Shown here: positions 7,447 to 13,042 of the stretch, piece after piece
Layout of the letters: every line of letters begins with the position of its first letter
How positions within the stretch are numbered: the stretch's first letter is position 1
NCBI GenBank assembly: GCA_003219495.1
Contig: QHOZ01000186.1
Span: forward strand, 1-13,042
From: Verrucomicrobiota bacterium
GTDB taxonomy: Bacteria; Verrucomicrobiota; Verrucomicrobiae; Chthoniobacterales; UBA10450
DNA length: 13,042 nt
Reading direction: 5' to 3'
Made by a program: the position numbers and the translations under genes
Notes under the pieces: model-generated
Seen by the model: only the letters and a program-made list of their open reading frames with translations
Databases searched by the model: none
What the model was told of the DNA's origin: nothing

Positions 7447-9507
7447 GTGATGCAGGAAGGCCGGCCTAATACTGTGCGGACATTCCAGTGGGACCCGCGC
7501 GAATCTCGCGAAATATTGCTAAACCGCGAATGGCTGGTCACGAACGGTCTCGGCGGTTACGCGTCCGGAACGATCTCGGGCGCAATCACGCGGCGCTATC
7601 ACGGTCTTCTTATCGCTGCGCTGCCAGCGCCGCACGGTCGCGTCGTCATGTGGAGTCACGTTTCGGAATTTTTGCGATTTGGTCCCAAAGATGTCGTGTC
7701 GTTAGGCGGCGAGGAACGCGCGGGCGGCCAGCTTGATCTTCACGGCGCGGATTTTCTGCGCGAGTTCCGACTCGAAGACGGACTGCCTATCTGGACCTAT
7801 CACGTTCGCGACATCGTTTTGGAAAAACGAGTGGTGCTTCCGCATTTGCAAAACACGGTGCACCTGAATTATCGCGTGCTCGCGGGCGAAACGCGGCCAC
7901 ACTTGGAATTACGCCCCGCTTTTCATTTTCGTCATCACGAGGCATCGGTCGACGCGGGAGCAGCCGGGCCCTACAAACTCATATCGGTTGGCGATCGTTA
8001 CGAGATCGCCCCGACTCGAAGCCGTGGACTGCCGCCGTTGCGGATGAAACTGTGCGAATGCGATTCAGCGTTCACCATTTCGGCGAAAAGAATTCCGCAA
8101 GTCGTTTATCGCACCGAGCAAAGCCGCGGTTACGCGCACGAAGGCAGCCTCTGGAGTCCGGGATTTTTTCATGTCGATCTTGAACAAACCGATTCCGCGA
8201 CGATCATCGGCTCGACTGAGACCTGGGACATCGTCGAAGTGCTCAGTCCAAGCGAAGCAGCAGTGGCGGAACGCGAGCGCCGTGCGCGTTTGCTTCAGGA
8301 TGCGGCGCCGAAAGCGCGGCACGATTTCGCCGCGGAGCTGGTTCTCGTGGCCGACCAGTTTGTAATCACGCCGGCTGGAAGATTCGCAGAAGCGGCGCGT
8401 GCGCACGCCGCGGGCGATGAAGTGCGCACTGTCATCGCCGGTTATCATTGGTTCACTGACTGGGGCCGCGATACGATGATTAGCCTCGAAGGTTTAACGT
8501 TAATCACCGGCCGCCGGCTCGAAGCCGGATACATTCTGCGAACATTCGCTTATTACATTCGCGACGGTTTGATCCCAAACATGTTTCCGGACGGAGCGAA
8601 GGAAGGCGTCTATCATACCGCCGACGCGACCCTTTGGTTTTTTCACGCGCTGGCGCGCTATCTCGGATACACAAAAGATGCGAGCACGCTGAGACTTCTT
8701 TTGCCGTCCTTGATCGACATCGTCGAGCATCATCTCCGCGGCACGCGCTTCAATATTCACGTCGATCCAAACGACGGATTGCTCGCGCAAGGCGAAGAAG
8801 GTTACCAGCTCACCTGGATGGACGCGAAGATGGGCGATTGGGTGGTGACGCCGCGGCGCGGAAAAGCGGTCGAGATCAATGCGCTTTGGTACAACGCGCT
8901 TTGTTTTCTCGCCGAATGGTTAAAGCAAGTTGGCGAGGACGGCCAATCGACGCGTTACGAAGAGTGGGCCGAAAAGGCGCGGAAATCTTTCAATGAGCGT
9001 TTTTGGTACGCGGAAGGCGGTTATCTTTACGACGTGGTCGATTGCGGCGAGCACGCCGGCAGCTTCGACATTTCCTGCCGGCCTAACCAATTGTTCGCGA
9101 TCTCGCTCGATCATCCGATTCTCGATCCATCGCGTTGGGCGGCGATTGTAAATGTTTGCGAACAAAAATTGGTGACGCCTGTCGGACTGCGTACGCTTTC
9201 ACCAGATGATCCCGATTACAAACCGATTTACAGCGGAGATCTTCGCTCGCGAGACGGCGCGTATCATCAAGGAACGGTTTGGGCGTGGCTGATCGGTCCA
9301 TTCGTTGACGCGTGGTTAAAAGTTCATCCGCACGATCGCGCCAGCGCCCGAAACTTTCTCAAAACATTTCCCACACATTTGAGCGACGACGGAATCGGCA
9401 CAATCAGCGAAGTGTTCGACGCGCGCGAGCCGCATTACGCCGGCGGGTGCATCGCGCAGGCGTGGAGCATCGCAGAAGTTTTGCGCGCCTGGTTGGAAAC
9501 AGCCTGA
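7447..9507 (+). CDS. Glycogen debranching enzyme (amylo-alpha-1,6-glucosidase, GH133 type)
   Basis: This enzyme is expected to remove alpha-1,6-linked glucose at branch points of glycogen or limit dextrin in the cytoplasm. The 686-residue protein has the two-domain layout of bacterial and archaeal GDE proteins. The N-terminal domain (about 1-240) carries REWLVTNGLGGYASGTISGA and RRYHGLLIAALP. The C-terminal (alpha/alpha)6 domain (about 285-680) carries GYHWFTDWGRDTMISLEGLT with DWGRDT at 338-343, then IPNMFPDG, YHTADATLWFFHAL and YHQGTVWAWLIGPFVDAW. It lacks the glucanotransferase domain of eukaryotic enzymes, which is normal for this type. The start is GTG at 7447 or the ATG right behind it at 7450; no clear ribosome binding site is seen, which fits coupling to treZ 11 bases upstream. 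Debranched linear glucan would be a suitable substrate for the TreY-TreZ route. Confidence 0.9.
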   Translation: MMQEGRPNTVRTFQWDPRESREILLNREWLVTNGLGGYASGTISGAITRRYHGLLIAALPAPHGRVVMWSHVSEFLRFGPKDVVSLGGEERAGGQLDLHGADFLREFRLEDGLPIWTYHVRDIVLEKRVVLPHLQNTVHLNYRVLAGETRPHLELRPAFHFRHHEASVDAGAAGPYKLISVGDRYEIAPTRSRGLPPLRMKLCECDSAFTISAKRIPQVVYRTEQSRGYAHEGSLWSPGFFHVDLEQTDSATIIGSTETWDIVEVLSPSEAAVAERERRARLLQDAAPKARHDFAAELVLVADQFVITPAGRFAEAARAHAAGDEVRTVIAGYHWFTDWGRDTMISLEGLTLITGRRLEAGYILRTFAYYIRDGLIPNMFPDGAKEGVYHTADATLWFFHALARYLGYTKDASTLRLLLPSLIDIVEHHLRGTRFNIHVDPNDGLLAQGEEGYQLTWMDAKMGDWVVTPRRGKAVEINALWYNALCFLAEWLKQVGEDGQSTRYEEWAEKARKSFNERFWYAEGGYLYDVVDCGEHAGSFDISCRPNQLFAISLDHPILDPSRWAAIVNVCEQKLVTPVGLRTLSPDDPDYKPIYSGDLRSRDGAYHQGTVWAWLIGPFVDAWLKVHPHDRASARNFLKTFPTHLSDDGIGTISEVFDAREPHYAGGCIAQAWSIAEVLRAWLETA

Positions 9508-9509
9508 CC

Positions 9510-9530
9510 GAGGGCTGGGATTCGTCCCTC
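9510..9530 (+). terminator. Small hairpin after the debranching enzyme gene
   Basis: Just after the stop codon, GGGA-TTCG-TCCC (9517-9528) can form a four-pair stem on a stable TTCG loop, or GAGGG (9510-9514) can pair with CCCTC (9526-9530). No T-run follows, so this is at best a weak terminator or an mRNA 3'-end stabiliser before mscS. Confidence 0.25.
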
Positions 9531-9600
9531 CGATAAATTCGGACAGCAAAGAAGTCGCTCTCCAAGCGCAAACGCCTTCGCGGCTGCGATTTAATTAAAG

Positions 9601-10659
9601 ATGCCATCAACAGAAACTGCCCAACAGGTTTCCGAACGGCCGGAGGTGAAGAAGGAGCTTAGCCGCACCGGTCGCGACAACACGCCTCGCGAGAATGTTA
9701 AAGCGCAGGCCAAAGATAAATTGTGGTTTGTTACGCACGCGCTTTTCGTGATCGGCTGCATCGCGACGGAATGGTTGCTGCGGCTCAAAATTATTCCGAT
9801 CCCGCCCGGTTATGTGCCGGCATTGGAGCGCGCCGTCCGCGCCGTCCTTTTCATTGTCATCGTGCTCGCGATTGCGAAAGCGATTTCAGTTTATTTGCTC
9901 GGCCGAATTCAAGAGGCGGCGACGCGCTTCACTCTCCAGCGCGTCGAAGATTTGCTCGCGGGATTGCTCATTGGACTTATCGCGCTCTCGGCAATTTTTG
10001 TGAACTGGTATCCGGCGATCGCCGCGCTCGGTGTTGGGTCGATCATCATCGGTCTCGCGATCCAAACGCCGATGAAAAGCTTCTTCGCGTGGATCTACAT
10101 CCTCGTGCGGCAACCGTTCCGCGTCGGAGATCGAATCAAAATCGGCGATGCCACCGGCGACGTGATCGACGTCGGATATCTCGACACCACGCTCTGGGAA
10201 TTCGGCGGACATTACATCACTGGCGATCACCCGAGCGGTCGCGTCATTCGTTTTCCGAACGAGAAGGTTCTCGACGAGATTGTGTGGAATTATTCCTGGC
10301 CGCTCTTTCCGTATATTTGGAACGAGATCAAATTTCAGATTGCGTATCAGAGCGATTTGGAATTCGTCAGCGAAACGATGCGTCGCGTCGTCGAAGAAGA
10401 AATCGGCAAGGAAATGACGGAGCGTGTCGAAGTTTATCGAGAAATCCTCGCCCGCACGCCCGTGGACGAATTACAAGTGCGCGGCCATCCCCGCGTGATT
10501 TTCCGTGTCGACGAAGTGACTTGGATCGATGCAATCGTGCGTTATCTGGTGCCACCTCGGGAATCAGGACCGATCAAGTCTCGCTTAATCCCGAAATTGC
10601 TCGCCGCGCTTAATGCCGCGCCGGGAAAAGTCATGTTCCCGAAAGGCGACGCGAGATAG
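9601..10659 (+). CDS. MscS-family mechanosensitive ion channel
   Basis: Channels of this family open under membrane tension and release ions and small solutes during hypo-osmotic shock. The 352-residue protein has a charged soluble N-terminus (1-38), transmembrane segments at about 41-62, 74-100 and 117-138, and the pore-lining helix at about 141-172 (IAALGVGSIIIGLAIQTPMK). The beta domain carries the family motif QPFRVGDRIKIGDATGDVID followed by RVIRFPNEKVLDEIVWNYS. An alpha/beta cytoplasmic end follows. The start is ATG at 9601, preceded by an AT-rich stretch (TTTAATTAAAG) without a good ribosome binding site. The gene lies 93 bases after the debranching enzyme gene on the same strand and converges with recR (9 bases between stops). 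The substrate range cannot be told. A pairing with trehalose metabolism in osmotic control is inference from position. Confidence 0.9.
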   Translation: MPSTETAQQVSERPEVKKELSRTGRDNTPRENVKAQAKDKLWFVTHALFVIGCIATEWLLRLKIIPIPPGYVPALERAVRAVLFIVIVLAIAKAISVYLLGRIQEAATRFTLQRVEDLLAGLLIGLIALSAIFVNWYPAIAALGVGSIIIGLAIQTPMKSFFAWIYILVRQPFRVGDRIKIGDATGDVIDVGYLDTTLWEFGGHYITGDHPSGRVIRFPNEKVLDEIVWNYSWPLFPYIWNEIKFQIAYQSDLEFVSETMRRVVEEEIGKEMTERVEVYREILARTPVDELQVRGHPRVIFRVDEVTWIDAIVRYLVPPRESGPIKSRLIPKLLAALNAAPGKVMFPKGDAR

Positions 10660-10668
10660 TTCGAGCGA

Positions 10669-11274
10669 TTACAACTTCGTTCGTCCTGACAATGCTTGCT
10701 GCAGCGTCAGATCGTCGGCGGATTCCAAAGCGGCGCCTGCCGGCAAACCGCGCGCGATCCTCGTGAGCGCGATCGGTTTGTTCTTCAAAAGATCGACAAT
10801 GTAATTGGTCGTCGCCTCGCCCTCGACATCAGCCGCAAGCGCAAAAACGATCTCCTTGAACTTCTCCGTCTCGACGCGCTCGAGAAGCTCTTTGATTCGC
10901 AAATCTTCAGGGCCAATGTGATCGAGCGGCGAAATTCTTCCGCCTAACGAATGGTAACGGCCGCGAAAGGCGCCGGTTTTTTCCAGCGGCAAAATATCCG
11001 TCGGTTGCTCGACCACGCAAAGAAGATCGACCTCGCGCGAGTCGTCGGAGCAAATATCGCAAAGCTCGTTCGTGGTGAAGTAGCCGCACAATTTGCACGG
11101 ATGAATTCCTTTGCGCGTATCGGAAATTGCGCGCGCGATTTGCTCCGGCTGATCTCCCCTCGCCTGCACAATCCAGAGCGCAATGCGTTCGGCCGAGCGC
11201 GGGCCCACGCCCGGCATGTGGCGAAGTTGCGCGACTAAGTCCCGCAGCGCGGGCGGATATTCCGTTTTTCTCAA
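10669..11274 (-). CDS. recR: Recombination protein RecR
   Basis: RecR works with RecO and RecF to load RecA on gapped single-stranded DNA. The 201-residue length is standard. In order: a helix-hairpin-helix region (LRHMPGVGPRSAERIALWI, residues 17-35), a four-cysteine zinc motif (C60, C63, C72, C75 in HPCKLCGYFTTNELCDIC), and a Toprim domain (about 83-175) with LLCVVEQPTDILPLEKTGAF and RYHSLGGRISPLDHIGPEDL. The C-terminal stretch (TRIARGLPAGAALESADDLT) is also typical. The start is a TTG at 11274, supported by AGAGG 7 bases upstream and by the usual RecR N-terminus (EYPPALRDLVAQL). No in-frame ATG fits. The gene is the last in a minus-strand operon with the cyclase-like and ClpX-like genes rather than following dnaX-ybaB, its common neighbours elsewhere. 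Confidence 0.96.
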   Translation of the reverse strand: MRKTEYPPALRDLVAQLRHMPGVGPRSAERIALWIVQARGDQPEQIARAISDTRKGIHPCKLCGYFTTNELCDICSDDSREVDLLCVVEQPTDILPLEKTGAFRGRYHSLGGRISPLDHIGPEDLRIKELLERVETEKFKEIVFALAADVEGEATTNYIVDLLKNKPIALTRIARGLPAGAALESADDLTLQQALSGRTKL

Positions 11275-11281
11275 CGTCCAG

Positions 11282-11287
11282 CCTCTA
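11282..11287 (-). promoter_or_regulatory. Ribosome binding site of recR overlapping the upstream stop codon
   Basis: On the minus strand TAGAGG contains the TAG stop of the cyclase tail (11285-11287) and AGAGG as the Shine-Dalgarno core, 7 bases before the recR TTG. Ribosomes ending the upstream gene would stand on the recR site, so coupling is likely. Confidence 0.6.
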
Positions 11288-11693
11288 CGCCTGCCGCATC
11301 GGCATTTCCGCGAGATTAAGCGCGAGCGGCTCGAGACGACGGAGATACAACTGTAGCGGCGCGTCCTCTTCCTCGTTAGGCCCGCGCGCCTTTTGAAATT
11401 CCGAATACGCCTCGGCCCAACGTTTCTCTCGATAAAACACGACGCCGTTCCAGAAACAGTCCCGACGCGCGAGTTGTTCCGGCTTCGCTTCGGCGGCCGG
11501 CCAAAGCGGTTCGTAAATCTCGTGACGCTCCCGCGAATTCACGCCGCTGAGAAAATCGATCGGTCGCGCGACAATGTAACGGCTCGCTAGCTCGAACGTG
11601 CGAGGACCGATCAAAACTTTCGAACCATAAAAGCGGTTGGCGACGCAGAAACGTCGCGCAAGCTCGACCGGTTCGCCGCTCGTAATCAGGCCC
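11285..11693 (-). pseudogene. Out-of-frame C-terminal part of the class III cyclase-like gene
   Basis: From about 11693 down to 11285 the homologous sequence continues in a frame shifted by one from the upstream part. It reads GLITSGEPVELARRFCVANR then FYGSKVLIGPRTFELASRYI, which is the last part of a class III nucleotide cyclase homology domain with the conserved Arg region (ELARR). A tail follows with FWNGVVFYREKRWAEAYSEF and APLQLYLRRLEPLALNL, a pattern I associate with the C-termini of CHASE2-type cyclases. It ends in TAG at 11285-11287, which doubles as part of the recR ribosome binding site. Removing one base near 11691-11696 joins it to the upstream reading frame and gives a full protein of 405 residues. 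Confidence 0.8.
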
Positions 11694-12503
11694 GGACATT
11701 GTTCCCGAGCTGACGCCAAGATGCACATCACACTTCTGATCGCCGTTCGAAACCTGGGCCTGCCGGAATTGCTCGACAACATCCAGCGCGACGCGCACTG
11801 CCTTATCGCCATGGTGCGCGTCGATTTCCGGAAATCCAAACAGCGCGACGACGCCCTCCGCATCCGCGGTTTGAATGTAGGCGCCGGCGTTCATGAAAGC
11901 ATCAGTCGCGCGGCGGATGAATTCTTCCGTGATTTTACCGAAGACCGGCGGCTCACACTCGTCCGCGAGATCGTATTTGTTCGCAACGTCGCAAACGACA
12001 ACCGTGGTTTCGTAAGTCTTGGCGTCGGCATCGAACGGGATATCGCCGTTGATGACACGCTGCATTTGATCGTGCGACAAACGTTCGGTAAAAAACGCGC
12101 GCGCGGTCACAGCGCGTCCGCGCTGAGCAATCGCGGTGTAACGGTCCGCGATGACAAATCCGAGAACGACCGCGAGCATAGACGGAATCGGTTGAAAGAA
12201 AACTTTGTAGAGCGAAAGAATCCACGCCACCGCTAAAAGCTCGATGACAAGTCCCAGCGCGACGAGACCGATTCGTCCGCGGCGCAAACTCGTCACCGTG
12301 AGCGCGGCAACTCCGAACGATAAGATCGACATGAACACGTATTGCCATTGTTTGGGCACAACGTGTGTGGCCGCGGCATACGACGAAATGTGATCGGCCG
12401 TGCGCGATTCAAACTGCACGACCTGCGGACTGAGCTGCAACGCGGCAACAATCAGCACGACCACAATGCCGACGATCAATGTTGCTAGCAGCGAGTGTTT
12501 CAT
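11376..12503 (-). CDS. Membrane class III adenylate/guanylate cyclase-like protein, frameshifted
   Basis: The homologous part covers residues 1-271. Four hydrophobic segments lie at about 5-24, 53-73, 77-98 and 102-120, followed by a cyclase homology domain from about 160: TVVVCDVANKYDLADE with Asp172 at the first metal position, and DAEGVVALFGFPEIDAHHGD where the usual second 'GDG' Asp appears as AEG. With Glu at that site and at the usual Asn position (GEPVELARR, downstream frame), activity as a cyclase is doubtful. The N-terminus (SPQVVQFESRTADHISSY) recalls the start of a CHASE2 sensor, but most of that domain is absent. After Gly271 the frame runs into about 104 non-homologous residues before stopping at 11376; the true continuation lies in the next frame. 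The ATG at 12503 was chosen because it starts TM1 and sits 7 bases after the stop of the upstream gene; a GTG at 12575 would overlap that gene. Confidence 0.75.
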   Translation of the reverse strand: MKHSLLATLIVGIVVVLIVAALQLSPQVVQFESRTADHISSYAAATHVVPKQWQYVFMSILSFGVAALTVTSLRRGRIGLVALGLVIELLAVAWILSLYKVFFQPIPSMLAVVLGFVIADRYTAIAQRGRAVTARAFFTERLSHDQMQRVINGDIPFDADAKTYETTVVVCDVANKYDLADECEPPVFGKITEEFIRRATDAFMNAGAYIQTADAEGVVALFGFPEIDAHHGDKAVRVALDVVEQFRQAQVSNGDQKCDVHLGVSSGTMSGPDYERRTGRACATFLRRQPLLWFESFDRSSHVRASEPLHCRATDRFSQRREFAGASRDLRTALAGRRSEAGTTRASGLFLERRRVLSRETLGRGVFGISKGARA

Positions 12504-12510
12504 TCGTTGG

Positions 12511-13042
12511 TTAGGCGTTCGCTTGAGCGTTTGCCGTACCTTTGCCTGGATAATACGACTGCACCACCAGCTCACTCAAACACCGATCTGGGGCATCGAC
12601 CGCTTCGGCGCCGAGCACGAACCGGGTCCGCCCGGTATTCTTTTTCACCAGGCCGAGGCCAAATTGGTAATCCTTGAACAGGTGCGTGCAGAGATCGTTC
12701 ATGTGCATTCGCTCGGTTTGAGCGCGTTCCACCAAACGCCGCAACGCCCCATCGTCAAAGACAATTTCGAGCCCGTGCTCGCGGCCAAAGGCCTGCGCCC
12801 ACCGTCGGCCGGCCTCCTCCAGCATCTTGGCCTCGTGCTTTTCCCCTTCCGCCATCAATCGATCCAGCACGAGTTTCGGTTCGCGAACCAGCTCCGCCGT
12901 AACGCGCAATTGGCTCAATCCCGATCCGGCCAGATGATATTTGTAATCGCGGAAAAGTTTCTCGAACACGGTGAGCAATCCCCGCGCGCCGGTTTTTTCC
13001 TTCGCCGCGGACTCGGCAATTAAGCGAAGCGCGTCGTCATCA
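12511..13042 (-). CDS. ClpX-like AAA+ ATPase, C-terminal part (5' end outside window)
   Basis: The frame is open to the right edge, and only the last 176 residues are visible. They start with DDDALRLIAESAAKEKTGAR then GLLTVFEKLFRDYKY. This is the small alpha-helical subdomain of a ClpX/HslU-type AAA+ unfoldase, with the sensor-2 arginine in the GAR motif where ClpX has GARGLR. The region beyond (REPKLVLDRLMAEGEKHEAK to the end) extends past the usual ClpX C-terminus and includes a second helical segment with FDDGALRRLVERAQTERMHM and LFKDYQFGL. This suggests a duplicated or elaborated C-terminal domain rather than canonical ClpX. ClpX proteins unfold substrates for ClpP; whether this variant pairs with a peptidase cannot be seen. 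It is the first visible gene of the minus-strand operon and ends 7 bases before the cyclase-like gene. A TTG at 12978 is not the start because homology continues upstream. Confidence 0.75.
   Translation of the reverse strand, partial: DDDALRLIAESAAKEKTGARGLLTVFEKLFRDYKYHLAGSGLSQLRVTAELVREPKLVLDRLMAEGEKHEAKMLEEAGRRWAQAFGREHGLEIVFDDGALRRLVERAQTERMHMNDLCTHLFKDYQFGLGLVKKNTGRTRFVLGAEAVDAPDRCLSELVVQSYYPGKGTANAQANA

Noticed and set aside
9723..10613. 296-codon open frame on the plus strand overlapping mscS in another frame
   Set aside because: It is highly Arg-rich with no domain signal, whereas the other frame encodes a clear MscS channel.
11637..12236. 199-codon open frame on the plus strand
   Set aside because: It is antisense to the cyclase homology domain, which has strong family motifs; no motif is visible in the plus-strand reading.
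12400..13023. 207-codon open frame on the plus strand at the right end
   Set aside because: It is antisense to the ClpX-like ATPase, whose sensor-2 GAR motif and surrounding helices are recognisable; the plus-strand product has no recognisable features.
1..13042. tRNA, rRNA, CRISPR, insertion sequence, toxin-antitoxin or phage-defence genes
   Set aside because: None was recognisable on either strand; the gaps are too short and no repeat array, transposase or inverted-repeat pair was seen.

Overview
The window reads as ordinary chromosome of a Gram-negative bacterium of moderately high GC, most likely a member of Verrucomicrobiota (Spartobacteria/Chthoniobacterales-like). This placement is inferred from the style of several proteins: a ClpX-like ATPase with a long C-terminal extension, a membrane class III cyclase with a 'YREKRWAEA' tail, and a compact RlpA. 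No rRNA or marker gene is present to prove it. No tRNA, rRNA, CRISPR array, insertion sequence, phage gene or attachment site was seen. The window is densely coded; the largest gaps (about 75-95 bases) lie upstream of the histidine kinase, treZ and mscS genes.

Layout. Bases 1-4517 carry a plus-strand run: a GT4 glycosyltransferase (cut by the left edge), a secreted peptidoglycan-binding-domain protein, a membrane hybrid histidine kinase, and a small RlpA-like double-psi beta-barrel protein. A polytopic membrane protein of unknown function lies on the minus strand (4518-5435), its stop codon abutting the rlpA stop. It diverges from a plus-strand group (5513-10659): treZ (maltooligosyl trehalose trehalohydrolase), a GH133-type glycogen debranching amylo-alpha-1,6-glucosidase, and an MscS-family mechanosensitive channel. 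The right end (10669-13042) is a tight minus-strand operon running leftward: a ClpX-like AAA+ ATPase (cut by the right edge), a membrane class III cyclase-like gene, and recR.

How the genes may work together. TreZ and the debranching enzyme both act on alpha-glucans, so glycogen or maltodextrin turnover and trehalose release are the likely theme. The adjacent MscS channel suggests, by inference only, a link to osmotic adaptation (compatible solute supply plus a release valve). The left-hand genes have an envelope theme: a glycosyltransferase and two exported proteins with cell-wall-type domains.

The most notable observations are two disrupted signalling genes. The hybrid histidine kinase has lost the middle of its receiver domain, including the phosphoacceptor aspartate, and the rest of the receiver continues in another frame whose stop overlaps the rlpA start as ATGA. 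The cyclase-like gene is split by a frameshift explained by a single extra base in a GGG run. Each may be a real mutation or an assembly/sequencing fault; raw reads would decide. I did not find a convincing undescribed multi-gene system here.
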